Below are positions 22,140-35,159 of a stretch of DNA of 64,000 nucleotides, in pieces; the first letter of the stretch is position 1; the number at the start of each line of letters is the position of its first letter. The DNA is taken from assembly GCA_004026145.2 (NCBI GenBank), contig CP034979.1:5250701-5314700 (forward strand), in the 5' to 3' direction. The notes under the pieces were generated by a model, which saw only the letters and a program-made list of their open reading frames with translations, had not been told where the DNA came from and ran no database searches. This stretch comes from Takifugu bimaculatus. Lineage: Eukaryota; Chordata; Actinopteri; Tetraodontiformes; Tetraodontidae. The position numbers and the translations under genes are program-made.

Positions 22140-22330
22140 CCCTTTTCTATTATTGTTTTTATTGTGTGGTCTCATTAGGGACACTTCCTGGCAGGGCTCG
22201 GAGCTTGTATCGGAGCTGTCCAATCAGTGTATTTACACGGGTTGTTAGCGACAGTTAATGAGGGCTCCTCCCCGGGCCGGTAAAGAAAGGCGCCTCAACA
22301 TTAAGATTTACCTTGTGTCAACTCGTTACT
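22140..22330. promoter_or_regulatory. Candidate conserved non-coding element
   Basis: Unique sequence with TGTGGTCTCATTAGGG, a CCAATCAG box at about 22220, GACAGTTAATGAGGG, and a GC-rich CCCGGGCCGG. The mix of CCAAT and ATTA motifs could suit an enhancer or a minor promoter. Confidence 0.35.
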
Positions 22331-25205
22331 TCTAATGAACCTCCATGCAAAAGCCTTCTCCTACTCAATGGAGCCGTGCGTCCGGATCCTGTGTGTGAGA
22401 GCTGGAAGAGTGGAGCTGCGAGTCGGCTGCCCGCTCCTCCTTTTCTTTTGCGCACCCACGGAGAGCTGCTTTTTCTCCGCGGGTCTGGACTCCGTGATGC
22501 AAGAGCTCACGCACGCGGGCGTGCACGCGCGTGTACGAAGTCTCAATCAAATGGAGTGGGAAATGCATTTCAATAAGTATACATATATTATTCGGTGCTA
22601 CTGCAAAACAGCACATTCACTCCCGCGGGTAAAATATTGCATTTTGTCTGATTTAAAGTTTGTCGAAATCACAGTCAGGATGCGTCACGTATTGCTTGGT
22701 GAATGATGTCATGTCAGCTTATTGCCTCTGCGGATCTAAGTTCATTTATAACCACCCTCCATCCCCCTCTACGGCAGTGATCGGGCTCCGACCCCTCAGT
22801 CCACCTCTCGTTTGGCCCCCAGTGTGGATTGTTGAGCCGCATCAGCAACACATCACTGCGCCTCAATGCAGGTACTAACTGAAGGAGTTGGCGGTTCCCT
22901 GAAGTGGATTCCAGTCTGACTCTTCTTACCCACAGAGACACCACTTAGAAATCAATTAGGCCCAGTCGGTGTGTCCCTCGCCGCTACGCGGTCATAAATT
23001 AAATAAACTGGTGTTCTTCCTCCAAATTTCGGAACGCGAATGCATAAAGTCCCGCATTTATGGCAATTCCAATGTGTAGAACACATTGTAAACATTCGTT
23101 TACCCCTCTGAGGTCAGACAGGTGTATTTTGGAGCCACAACTTCCACCTACAGAGTTTATGGTGGAATTAGTTTAAACGCTTACTTGTAAAACGCTTCCT
23201 GGACCAAACACACCTCATATCACTAAGTGGCCACACCTGTACGTCAAAAAACGCTAGGTGATGAAGATACTTTGATAATTCGTGTGGCTCCATTGTGTCT
23301 GGCATAAAAGTTGCAGCTGAGTGACGGGGAGCAGCGGTGCTGGAGGAGGTCGTGTGACGCGAGTTCACTCTTCCAGGTAGATGGACTGATGTGGGAGAAT
23401 ATCAGATGCATCGCCCCAAGCTTTGCATGTTATTTTTATCTTTCTTTTCTCTTTTTAATAATGGTTAAAGAGAAAACCATCCCCGTCGGCTCACGTTTAT
23501 TTCTTCGTGTAAGCGTGCACCTGAGAGGCGCGCACAAGCCTATAGACTTGATACGACGACCAAAGTTACGTCAGCAGGAACGATGTCAGAACTTCTCTTG
23601 GAAAGAAAACAATGTTTTGGACTTGACTGTCAGTGCTGATTACGCGCTCCGGCACATCGATGCAGATAGGAGCCGTGGAGATGGTCCTTAAGCCGGGGTG
23701 TCACAGGAGCTGACAAGATGTAATTAGTATGGCTGACATATCGCTCTCAAAGCCACTAATGTGCGAGATATGGATAATAACAAGCAGCGAACTCACCGTC
23801 TGGATCACTCAACTCTTTGGCCACGCACTCCCTGAACCCTGACCTGTGCATATGTTCAGGGTTGGCCTTTCCCGTTCTAACATTTAAGTGAGGAAACAGA
23901 CTCATTTCTAAGATGCAATTTAGTAAAGAACGAAGTCTCTGAATGATGACACAAGACAGAGACCATCGTACGTGAAGACAGTGTTTATTATCGGGCATAT
24001 ATCTTCTGTGGTTGTTTTTCAAGCGTAAAGGTTCAGTTCTTTAAAGTCGTAGTTGCATTTTAGTTTCTTACGTTAACCATCACTCCCGTGAAATACTTCA
24101 ATTTTCCAAATAAACCCCGAACTAATAAAAACTTTCAGGAGCATTTTTTTTTTTAAATGGCGAAAATACAGAGCGATTCTATTAATGCTGTTGTAATGTT
24201 GTTTTGATTATTTACATTGGCCATAATGAGTAGAAGCTCCACAATGACACCCTTAGCAAACACAACCCGCCCTTGCCCCCCCATCACTCCACTTACCGTT
24301 GATTGACCAGAGGCCAAAGATGTTGTCAGAAATAGAGCTGCACTGATTTTTTTGAATTTTTTGAATTTCTTTCTTTTTTTCTTTTTTTTTGCTTAAACAC
24401 ACAAAACAATAATCTTCACATCTCGTCTAAATAATTAGGGGCGGGTTAATGCGGATTTTAAGAAGTTAAGAAAAAAAAAACAGGAACTAAAAAGAGTCCC
24501 AGAACAGTCACGTTAACTGGTTTTAATCTGCTACAAACCACAAACGAATAATCTAAAAGCCCTAAGAAAAAAAAAAATCCCGCTTTCTCAAGTCATCCCT
24601 AAAATTTACAAAAACATTTTGGAACTTCATGTTCCAATTCAGATGGATAAAGTAATAAAATACCTTTTTCTAACGCTTAAACAGTTACGACCCTCCTCTG
24701 TTTACGTAATTTCAGGTGGACTCAGGAGACTGGGCAGCCAATCAGAGGTGAGCGGCAGCTAACGGCTCTGTAACTTCAGTTTACAGGATAATAACAGAGT
24801 GATGTGACGACCGAGGAACCGGTTACTCACGGGTGAGCAGCACCCGTCCGATCCGATTTATGTCACACATCTCGGCATGGCTGGCCAGATCAATAGCGGA
24901 CGTCTGGGAGAGCAGGGAGGAGGGGCGCGGGTGAGCCGAGCTGCAGGTGCAAAAAGACAAGCGCAACAAGTAGCTATTTTGATTAATACTATTAGTCATA
25001 ATAACAATAATGATGATAACAACAATGTCACCTTTTAATATGTTTAAATAAAACTGCCGCTTTAACTGAAAGGCTATATTTCTTTATAAATCAATAAAAT
25101 AAAATGAATTTAAACCAAGAAGAAAATTTTTTAACCGACTCTATGTATTTCAACAGTTATCCCTTTAAGTAAGCTGCATTACAAGGTTGCAATTGCATAG
25201 GTTGT
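22331..25205. other. six3 upstream non-coding sequence
   Basis: No gene was recognised. Frames up to 126 codons (22335-22706 and 23311-23691) have no family resemblance and no conserved start context. The stretch includes T-rich tracts at 24345-24390 and several A-runs between 24470 and 24580. Confidence 0.45.
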
Positions 25206-25206
25206 T

Positions 25207-25238
<32 letters not shown>

Positions 25239-25280
25239 ACACAGGCGCGCGCGCACACACACACACACCACACGCACACA
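25206..25280. repeat. Interrupted (CA)n with CG alternation
   Basis: CA run broken by CGCACGC and a central GCGCGCGC. It is an alternating purine-pyrimidine tract with Z-DNA potential. Confidence 0.93.
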
Positions 25281-25479
25281 CATTTCTATACAGAGCTCGC
25301 ACTCACGCACGCATCTGAAAACCAGTGAAGCCGGTATGTGACTTGCCAGAACACACAAACATAAGAAGAACCCTGCTTGGATCAACTGAAGTCTCCATAT
25401 CAGGCGAAAACCAAACAGCACACCTCATAGACTGCATCCATCCATAAGAAGCCCTGACACGTCCCCGCTCTCTTATTGT

Positions 25480-25700
25480 AATTTTCATTCATTATTCAGG
25501 CCTCATTTATTAGCTGTGGATGGCAGATGTCAGAGCGTGATAGAGATGTTTATGTTTGACTGATTTAAAGCGCCATTATCCACCCGCTTATCAAACATTC
25601 ATGTGTGGCAGCTGTAGCCGTGGACATGTCCTCCGTCCTGTCTCCTGTGGCAGCTTCATTAGGATTCTTTACGCAGCAGCGACCCTTTTCCCCTCAGTTA
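25480..25700. promoter_or_regulatory. Candidate conserved non-coding element
   Basis: Complex sequence with TTATTGTAATTTTCATTCATTA, split at 25473-25494, then CTCATTTATTAGCTGTGG, ATGTTTATGTTTGACTG and GCCATTATCCACCCG. Several ATTA/TAAT cores lie within 220 bp. Conservation is not tested. Confidence 0.4.
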
Positions 25701-26979
25701 TTCTCTAATTTCTAACCTTTAAGAAGCCTCTTGGCCCCAGCACAGAGATGGGAAGCAAATAAACAAATGTGCTTCTTAAAAAGGTTTAAAAACACAGGAT
25801 ATTACCTAAAGTGACACAAATTTGCGAATATTAATCTCATGTTTTCTTGGACTGTCGATTTAACTGAGCGACTTAATCACAACAGTGATTTCGGCATGCG
25901 GAATCAACATATTATTTTTAATATATTGTGTTTTTGTTGATAATACTGATTTAGAACTTTCTAAAATTGGTCGAATATGAAATAAATTGGTATCACATTA
26001 CTGTCGGCCTGGTTGTTATTCACCATTATTGGTGGGAGATCGATTCATTTTTTTAAAATTTAACGACAATAAAGGGTTGGAGGGTCTCCCCGGTTATCAC
26101 TAACATTAATAATAGACTATATGTCCATTTAATATGATAAAGGAAAGCAGCCTTATTGTCGTAGACCTATCATATTTTTATCTCCCCCTTTGTGTCTGAC
26201 CCGACTGTGCAGCCCGATGCACGTTTGCGTGCACAGTTCGTGCGCCCAGTGCCGTACAGAGGTAATGGGAAGTCGTCGGAAGGTAAGGTCTCGGGTTCAC
26301 GGCGGGGTTAAGGAGCCCCGTGCTCGGCTCCTGTTTGCCCCTCCACCCCCGCCTCCCCTCTTCCTTCCTACAGGAGGATGTGTCCTCGGTGCCACAGCGG
26401 CCTCACTTAGCAACAAGCCCGCAAACGCGCACAACCTGTTTGTTTTTCTGCGTTTATGAGACCTTCCCCGACAGGACGCAGCAGCATCACCACGTCAACC
26501 GGTGCTGCCAGTTTAGCGCTTTCCATCCCACCTCGGCTCCTGCACAATTCTTTTGTTTACAGCCTCCATGAGGAGAAGTTCTGCTGCCTGTTTATACCTT
26601 CACCGGAAGACCGAGCAGTCAGCACAATCACGCAGCTCTTCGGCAATTCTTTTCCAACGTTCTATTTCTGAAAATGAAAAAAAAAGCGGTTCAGTCTAAA
26701 TCATTATCACGAGCGTGGTTCAGAAATAACTATCAAATTGTCTTTTTCAAGCTCCACTTGTGATTTCTAACTCTGCTGTGTGATCTTATAAGAGTTTTTA
26801 TTTAAAAAAAAAAAAAAAAAAAAGCCCAGTTCTGCCCTTTGGCATCTTGTGGCTGGATGAATAGATTGTTTAAAAGACAAGTTGTCATGTCAATCCTGGA
26901 AAGGAAATATATGTTCTTTTATAACTCGAGCTTATTAATGTTATCTAACTAAGGATAACTGTCTGCAGGTTAGGTGGGT
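25701..26979. other. six3 upstream non-coding sequence
   Basis: No gene was recognised. It is AT-rich to 26170 and GC-richer at 26190-26660, where short + strand frames reach 89 codons. A 20-A homopolymer lies at 26804-26823. The frames show no recognisable domain. Confidence 0.45.
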
Positions 26980-27090
26980 TATTCACTTGTTAATTGCTGC
27001 TGCATCATTGTTCCTCCTCCTGAGAATTCCATTATGGAAATTTCATGTCTATCATGTACTGCTGAAGATTCCTTTAAGAAACCAAATTAT
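26980..27090. promoter_or_regulatory. Candidate conserved non-coding element (short)
   Basis: Unique block with CACTTGTTAATTGCTGCTGC, a CATTGTTC SOX-like site and CCATTATGGAAATTTCATG. The motif density is enhancer-like. Confidence 0.35.
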
Positions 27091-28243
27091 AGGGTGGACG
27101 TCAAAAGACAATTTCTATTTGATTAGTGAGTGTCTGATATAAAGTTCACATAGACCTATATAAAGTTGCAGTTTGGCAGATTAAATGAAAATGTCTCCAT
27201 ATCAGTTAACTTCACTGTACTTACAATTAAACAATAAAATGATTTTGAAGCCATTTTGGTGTCACTTTTGCTTGATTAAATAGCTAAAAAGGTTCATTAA
27301 CACCTGAAATCATTTAACATATAAACTTTATTATTTTAAAGAGACATTATCTGCAAATCTTGTGAAAATATTTTTTTGAATATTTTGTATTTTTTTAAAA
27401 TGCAATAACAGGTAGTTTCCTAATTAATCTTTGGAGACATTTGTGTAAAGAAATGACATGGTGTGGAAAAAATAAATTTAAAGTCAAATAAAAAACCAAA
27501 AATCTAATTAAAGGAAGCTGCAGTTTAGAACTGGCTTGGTTGTTGTATGTCTTCATCTCTTCCTTTAGATTTAATGTCCATGTAAAATATCCCTGAGAGC
27601 GAGAAAGCGAGAGAGAGAGAGAGGGAGAGAGAGATATTTGGTGCTTTGCCTATCTCCTTTTCACCATGTTGCCCCTGAGACTAAGACCACCACAGAGGAG
27701 AGCAGCTTGGCTCTGTGTACTCTGAAAACCTCACTTCCCCTTCAATTAGACCGACAGGTAGATGGCTGGGTGTTACATTAAATCCCTTCCCCATGTGTCT
27801 CCTCTAACAGGGGGCTCCACTTTTCTTCCAGTTTCCCCTCTCTTTATTCCACCCCCTCACCTTTAGACGTGACAGAAGGGTTTTGGCTGGAAGTAGCAGT
27901 GTAAAACTATGATCTAATAGTGAAATTTTCAGTGGTTTATTCACTCTTCAGAGGGAGAGTTGTGCTATAAATCGGCTTGACTGGTCAAGAGCGCCACAGA
28001 AAGGTCTCCGTTATGTCTCTCTTCACCCTGACCCCAGGTTGGCTCCCTCTAAGCACCACTTCACCCTGAAGCCCATATTCTGAGGCAGAGCAGAGCGTGT
28101 TTTGATTTCTTGTGTTTGTGTGTGTGTCTCTGTGTGTGGGGGGGGGTGTGTGTGTGTCAGAGAGAGATGAGAAAGGATGATGGTCAAGCTTGGCCTACTG
28201 ACTCAACCACAGAGAAAACTGTGCAGATACGGGAATGAAGCCA

Positions 28244-28244
<1 letters not shown>
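27091..28244. other. six3 upstream non-coding sequence
   Basis: No gene was recognised. It is AT-rich to about 27530, then has GA-rich (27601-27635) and GT-rich (28109-28158, with an internal run of G) simple sequence. Confidence 0.5.

Positions 28245-28299
<55 letters not shown>
28245..28299. repeat. (CA)n microsatellite, 55 bp
   Basis: Pure CA run. It is followed at about 28376-28450 by degenerate copies of CAGCCAGT. Confidence 0.97.
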
Positions 28300-28300
<1 letters not shown>

Positions 28301-28529
28301 AGCCTCTTCCCATCAGTCTTTTGTTATGCTTGCCAGTGATGATGATCTCATCACATAGCTGGACGAGGCCTCGCCAGTCAGCCAGTCAGTTAGCTTGGCA
28401 GGCAGACGGGCAGCCAGCCAATATACCCATCACTCATCCAGCCAGTCAGCAGAAGTAGTAACGAATTATCAAAACATTTATTCAGAGGGTTTGGGAGGCA
28501 GCTAGCTGTCAAATAAAAATAGATCTTTA

Positions 28530-28700
28530 GCTGAGCACTCCGAGGTAGCCTAATTGTATTTGAGTTAAATTTATACTTATCTTACTTATGTCTCCCTCTT
28601 CTGGGAATCACAGCAATTACGCAGCACTGGCGAGCTCGTGAAGCACCAAGCTGAGGCCAGGAAGACTTTTCCTCTGCCATTCAGTTCCTCCAGTATTTGC
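28530..28700. promoter_or_regulatory. Candidate conserved non-coding element
   Basis: Block with GCCTAATTGTATTTGAG, ATACTTATCTTACTTATG and GCAATTACGCAGCACTGGCG, unlike the simple repeats to its left. Confidence 0.35.
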
Positions 28701-31224
28701 CTTCAGTTTTCCCATTTTTAGAGTCCATATTCTGATTAGCCCGATTTGCCCTAACGAAGGTTTTTACGGCGGCAGGTAGCTACAGCTCGTTCAGATTTCT
28801 GCCACAGGCCTTGTGATGTTTCTCCAAAATAACACATGTCAATGAAAATGAATAATTTACTCTGCAATGGCTTTTTATTTCAATTTCTTTGGAAGCATTT
28901 GTAGAAAAACAGGATTTTTTTTATAAAAATATGAAGTGATGAACATCCCCTTCATGTAAAACACAACTAAAACACAACTGGAGGGAAAGTGATGCTTTAT
29001 GATACTGATTATACACTTGACCTTTTCTGGGGAAAATCAAGAATTATTGCATTAAAATGTTTTTAAAAAACATTTATTGTCTTAGCTTCATTATGTCAAT
29101 ACACAATAATGTTCCAATTTGTTTCTAGCATTTCAACACTTGTTTAAGCTGTAAAACAAACTTCCAAAGTGTGACTTTAAAACATTACAATCAGCTTTTC
29201 AATCAATTTGTAATGGTGAAGACTCTGATTAGATTTTAGTCGCTACATCAGCACAATTTCAAGCTTTATTGTCAGCCAGGGTTGGAACATTCAGGCCCAG
29301 ACAAGATCCCGAGCAGCTCCTCCCTTTCATTTCCAGCAGGGTTAGCCTCATGGATGCTGCTGATCTCCCCAAAGACGCTCTGAGCTGCACATGCAGTGGC
29401 AGGAAAACGACTGCTTTTCCCAAAACTGTGCACATGAAACCTACATAACTGAACAGGAGCCCTCATATTCCACAGTCCTACTCTCTGTTAGCGGGCAGAA
29501 ATCTTTTTCCCTGGAAGGAGTGAGAAGAATGAAGATGAGGCTTAAAATAATAATAAAATAGCTCTTGTTTTCTAAGGAACATCATCATCCTGATTTTATT
29601 AATGACTCAATGATGTTTTTATGAGCCAGGATAGGTTTACATGAAACACGTTTGCAGCAAATAGACGACTGGAGGAGGTTTTGTAAGCTGTGACAAATAT
29701 AGGTTTGGAGACGGGCAAGTTAGAAATGGAACACTGCTTGCTTTTGTAAAAAGATGGAAAGAACGTCTGTCAGCTTTCACAGGCAGATCTTTAACATTTC
29801 AAACGTACATCCTGAAAAACAAAAGGCTTTCTTACCATTTTACATTCAAAGCCACCTGATAAGTGTGTATCAGCGGTTGGCAGACGACGAGTTGACATTC
29901 ATTCTCTGACAGACATTCCCAATTTAATACAAAAGAAAAAAAAATGCTGCCGTGAACACATCACAGAAACCTGAGAACTAGAATCCTCAGGTTGATTCAA
30001 TTGTCCACTACCTGCATAATTGAGTTCGGCGCCCCTTCGGCTTTCCCACAACTGCACTTGGAGAAAGAACAATCAAGGAGAACATTTAAAAAATGTGGAT
30101 TAATGAATTCATTGTGTTAATAAAATAGAGTCTGGTGTTGATATGCAAGTAGCGCCTTACTAAGTATGAACAAAACACAGTACCAGGTTGCAATATTTTA
30201 AGAACAACTGTATCCGTTGTTGTTCTAATCCTAAATGAAATATGTATTCAGTAAAAGGATTAGGGCTTCCAGTGTCATAAAAGAAACCACTTACCAGCAC
30301 CAAAGGTAATTTGTAACCTTAGCAACAGCTTGTGGAAATGAATGGGGGATTAGGATTGGCTGCAGCCAACATCCTCACTTAAAACAACCTACACACATGC
30401 ATGCTAGAGTCTTTGTCCAGGCTAAATTGGAAAGGAAAACGGGCAATGTTCATACAAAACATGTAAGTTTAAATGTGTATTTGGCTGCGAACAAGTAAAA
30501 AATGTAGGCGCAGGGGGAAAAAAACAAACAAGCTGCAGAAGTTTAAAGGACATGCAGGTGCAGAGCAGATACACAGATGTGGTGATAGGTTCAACAAGGT
30601 GTGAGAAAGAGAAGCAGAGCAGGAGAGGGATTATTCTCTAATAGCCACTTCTGTCTAGGTGCACGTTGTTGGAGACATCTCAAATAACCAATGGCCTAAT
30701 CATGCGGAAATGACTATGGCCCAACCTTGTTCTCTTTCACTCTGCCTTAATCCCACCATCATCTTGTTTGTGCATTTGTTTGTCACTCCACGTGACTCAT
30801 CATTCCCCTTATCTGACCGCATACCATCTTACTTTCTGTCACTCCCTCCGTGAGTCTGGGGAAGCTATTACAGCGATGGCAAATGGCTTCTCGGGTGACA
30901 TTTGGTGACATTCAAGGAAGTGCATTTATCAGTGTACTACAGTTCACCTTCGTGAATGAAATCCATTTGTGTTGCCAAGATGGCCTGTTGCCCCCCTCCC
31001 TCTCTCTCGCTCTCTCTCTCTCTGGATGCCCAGTGTACAGGGAAATGGCAAGGTGGTGCACAGCTTTGTGGCTACTCTCAAATGTCACGCTGAAGAAAAA
31101 ATCTTTAATGGGCTAAGTGTAGCCTTTCCAGCCTTAACTTGTCAGGTAATCAGAAATATCTCTCCCTCACACACTCACTCCCGCTCTGTCTCTCTTGTCA
31201 ACCACCTTTTCTTCATTCCTCCAC
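28701..31224. other. six3 upstream non-coding sequence
   Basis: No gene was recognised. It is mostly AT-rich, with a CT tract near 30994-31022. Frames up to 93 codons (30850-31250) are low-complexity or unlike known proteins. Confidence 0.45.
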
Positions 31225-31345
31225 TCCCCAGGGCCATTACACCCTGCTAATTACCTGTTATAACAATCACAGTGAGGGACGGAATGAAAATAGGTGACTG
31301 CGATTTAGTAGGGGCGTATATGTTACGCTCCTCCTCATCGATTCC
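31225..31345. promoter_or_regulatory. Candidate conserved non-coding element (short)
   Basis: GGGCCATTACACCCTGCTAA continues into a TAATTACC homeodomain site, then ACAATCACAG and GGTGACTGCGATTTAG. The sequence is complex and repeat-free. Confidence 0.35.
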
Positions 31346-33979
31346 TTTCAGACAAGCTGCATATCTTTAGCCTTTAAAAGATTTTTTTTAAAAGATTAAA
31401 CAGGACCCCAGGGCCCTGGAGACCCCTGGAATATGACACGTCTTTTTATACCTGGGTGATTTCTGTGTAACAGAAGTGATTCCTTTCTCCACAGTTGCAG
31501 GTACTAATGTTGACCTGGCACATTATCAGTGTTTCTCTCAGGATGGTTTCCACTGTAACACCACCCTTGATTACATATACCCATTTTGCTTAAGGCTGCA
31601 TTTGATTTTAATTAATTCTGTAATTCCCCATTTTAAATGTCACTTCTGGGGGGTTTTCCCAATTTTTGATGGACTTAAATCATACTGTTGAGAAGTAAAT
31701 AAGCTATTAAGTCAGGGATTTTTTTGACTGTTGTGATGGGTCCAGGAAGTAAACTCACTCCAACCTTCTGTTAATATTCTTACTTGTATTGGTTGTGTAC
31801 ACTAGCGACTATATTTTTTTTTAGTTGAAATCTAATTGAGTTATTTTTTGCGAAATGATCGTCCGACCTATTATTTGAACATGACATCCTTTGGAAGATG
31901 CATTTCTGGCTTAAACTGCCATTTCTCAGTTCAACAATTGCAGGTCTTTGTTATGTGCACCTGAAGAGCACACTGGAAAACACTTGTGAACAATGAAATA
32001 ACAACGTGACAAAAGCAGCATTGGCAAGAAATGAAAAGCCTCTTAAGTTATTTCCGGTCCTCTGCTGATTTTTCTAATCTTTGTTTAACAGCCTTTGAAG
32101 GCAGTTAAGTTAGTGCAGCATGAAGAGATGGAGCAAATATTAAGGATAAAATTCCTTTTTGGATAAAGGATGCCTTAATTCCTTAAAAATAAGCTAAATA
32201 AACTGAAGCCAAACATAGCATTTACTTAAACAAATGGATAAAATGTTATTGTTTTGTTCTGGTGGAGGTGTTCTGCTGAGATTTTACATACTGTGATGGA
32301 GGCAACCAGAATAACTTCTTTTGTGCAATATTCTTATTTTGCTCCTGGGTTTGCGCTTGTATGCGAACACAGTGTTTACACGCATTGTGATTAAAATGCT
32401 AATGTGTGGAGAGGTACTTTGTGCGCCACAATAGCCCGAGTCAGTGTGGTGAAGCAGGCAGAGGTGGCCTCATTGTGGGATGGGTGGGCAGGTCAGTGGC
32501 AGCCCTAAAGCCAAGGCTCTGAAGTTACGCAGACACACCCACAGCGTGCGAACATCGCCATGTACACACATTTTAAAGAATTTAAAGAATTTTAAAAAAG
32601 GCACATGGCATGAATTAAAAAGGTACACACACCCAGGTGCACATACCCACTGCTTACTGGTTGAGCATGTTAAAGAGCACGCACACACAGACGGAACATA
32701 AATGACAGAAGAAGATGATAAAAGGAATGTTCTAATGCTGATGCGAGAACTCACGAGTGGAAATAAAAATGATGAAAGGTGAGGCAGACATTTAATGATT
32801 GATGAATTTGACTTTTATTATTGCATGTTCGTCACAGGAAAACACTCCCTTCTTGTTTGGACATAAACCTGTTTGGTTGAGATGTTTCTTTACCTGCGTT
32901 TTTCTAAAGGATCCCAGAGAAAAAACTCTCCTCATGCTCTCTTTTTCTTGGAATGAATGGTAAATTGGAACCTGCCTGCACTGTTCAAACCACATTAAAA
33001 TAGCTAAAGACTGTCAGTGGAGTCCAAGGGTCACACAATCATTGTCACTATAGTTCTCACTGAATTTGTGACCAGAGTCTGTTCAGAATATCAAAGTACC
33101 CCTCACATACACGCAGGGGTACTTTGCTGCATGGGTATGTTTCTATTCAGGACAACATGGACCTGAGAATGAGAAATTCTCTTTGTGGTGATGCACTGGA
33201 TGAAAGAACTAAACTAGCTTTCCTAATGATGTTCTACCAGTCTACGGATGAGGAAAAATGAGGCATGAACAGAGGTTCAAGGATGTTTACGTCCTACTCC
33301 TTCTCCCTCACTGATATCTGACTCCACTGCCCTCCCTCTGGGGTCAGAAGTATGGGTATCTTACTGTGGAACAAGGGTGCTGTCAGGGATTCATCCCCAC
33401 ACAGCAGACTGAGACTTGTTTCTCGTGTGTGTGTGTGTGGGTGAGGGTGTGTGTGAGTGTGTACACGTGAATGCAGGATACTATCGTAGCTCTGCAGTCC
33501 AAGAAAAGGCCCACAAAATATCTTGTTCACACCTTCCCCCAGACAGGCTGTCCACAAAGTGCCTTTCTCTGTCAGAATCTGGGACACGTGTGTGTGAGTG
33601 TGTTCATGTGCATCAATGTGTGTGCATGGCAGCATGCCCCCTGCAGACTTTGCTATGCTACTGGCAGTGAGCTGACATGAACGTGGCTGAGTGCCTGTCT
33701 CAGTTATGATAGGGCAGAGTGATAAAATGTATGTCTGTCTCACTGTCCACACAGGACAAAATCTATTCGTGTCTGTGGAGAGTTTGAGTTGCAAAAGTAT
33801 TTAGTTACCTTACATTTCTGTCATTCCTCTGGTTAGCTTCTAGTTGCTGAAGGTGGAACATTTTACTGCAAAGGATGAATACATTTTGTAGAAGAAAAGG
33901 TTGCACACATACACACACACAGACACACACATCACCATTGCTCTTTCTCGAGAGAAAAAAAGCCTCATATCTGCAGTAG
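31346..33979. other. six3 upstream non-coding sequence
   Basis: No gene was recognised. GT/CA-rich segments at 33425-33470 and 33588-33630 generate a 166-codon - strand frame (33294-33794) that is repeat-driven. The rest is AT-rich unique sequence. Confidence 0.45.
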
Positions 33980-34250
33980 GATTTTGGTAATTGTTAATTA
34001 TTAGAGGGTACACTGCCTTAGAGTTCTTAGGAGGGTGATCGGGCTATTGTGATAAGCTGCAGTGCCACATTAATGATGCCAACCACTAACATGACGCTTC
34101 AAAGATGCTGGGAGTGGCAGCCATGACACTTTGAGGCTCCACTGAGGAGGCTACGCAGCAATCACAATTGTTTCTAGATCAAGAAGGCCATAATTAATTT
34201 GCCTGTCTTAAAAGGGAATAATGGCTATTGGTAAAAAGACAGCGGAAGAC
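33980..34250. promoter_or_regulatory. Strong candidate enhancer with homeodomain and SOX motifs
   Basis: Repeat-free block with GGTAATTGTTAATTATTAG, GCCACATTAATGATGCC, a palindromic SOX-type ACAATTGT at 34164-34171, and GCCATAATTAATTTGCC. The density of ATTA cores plus a SOX pair is typical of forebrain and eye enhancers. Target six3 is inferred from position; conservation is not tested. Confidence 0.5.
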
Positions 34251-34469
34251 TCTGCGTGTGCGTGTGTGTGTGTGCTCGTGTGTGTGTATGGTGTGGAGGA
34301 AAGCTTCCTCACAGCACTGACACATTAATAAAAACTGTGAATAAAAACAAAAAGGTGAAAAAAAAGATGCTGATGTTTAGCTACATGCCCATCAGTTCAC
34401 AACAGGGCCAAGGTGCTGAACGGGCGCATGTTTGCCGTCGTGCATATGCGCTTTAACACTGTCCCATTG

Positions 34470-34640
34470 CGATGGAATTGAAATGCCATGACAGCGACAA
34501 TTTGTCCAGCTGCTTCTCTCCACTTAATCAACCTGCTGCAGTGGTATTTAATGCAAGGGGCCCTGGCTTTTTAAAACTATTTAGAAGAACGCGCACAAAT
34601 CCCAGCATGCAGAAAATGGCTTGTCTTAATGAAAACAGTG
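34470..34640. promoter_or_regulatory. Candidate conserved non-coding element
   Basis: Unique sequence with GATGGAATTGAAATGCCATG, CCACTTAATCAACCTGCTGC and GGTATTTAATGCAAGG. It is separated from the 33980-34250 block by a short GT-rich microsatellite at about 34255-34290. Confidence 0.35.
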
Positions 34641-35149
34641 TTCCCTCAACATTGCACAGTGGGAGGCACAAAACCTGGGAGAGGACTTGGGAATGCAGAG
34701 ACCACAGGGTGCAGAATAATGACCATGGAACCTGGCCTGCTAAGACGATGCTTGTTATGCTAAAAGGCAAGAGTGGAAGCCTGAGGGCTGAGATGGCAGG
34801 GCAGGAACATGCATATATCAGGAGGGAGGGGACCGCTTTTCCTTAATAACCTCTGGTAAATGGTGCCCGAGGTGATTAAGGTGCAGGGCCGAGTGGCGGG
34901 AGATGCACCCAACTTCATGTCTACTCAGAGTTTTCCTTTAGAAAGTTAAGATGAATAGAAGCAACAAATGCAATTTCACTGCAATGTGTCCTCAGCGGTC
35001 TGTTCAGGGCATGGTTTGAATACCTGTTCACACTTTTCTGAGAGAAAACTGCTACCGTGGCACTAATGGTTGACTTCTCCACCTCAACGGTGAATGAAGC
35101 GTGAGACATTAATTACCGGCTCATAATATCGAGGAATAAACATTTAACT

Positions 35150-35159
35150 TTGACGTCAA
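35150..35159. promoter_or_regulatory. CRE palindrome TTGACGTCAA
   Basis: A perfect 10-bp palindrome containing the CREB/ATF core TGACGTCA, set in AT-rich unique sequence. It is a single-site match, so function is unproved. Confidence 0.4.

Noticed and set aside
28376..28450. Degenerate CAGCCAGT repeats that could suggest a CRISPR-like array
   Set aside because: The repeats are short, irregular and without uniform spacers, and the DNA is vertebrate. This is simple-sequence decay next to a (CA)n run.
33294..33794. A 166-codon open stretch on the - strand
   Set aside because: Rich in His-Thr repeats generated by GT/CA microsatellites on the other strand; no domain.
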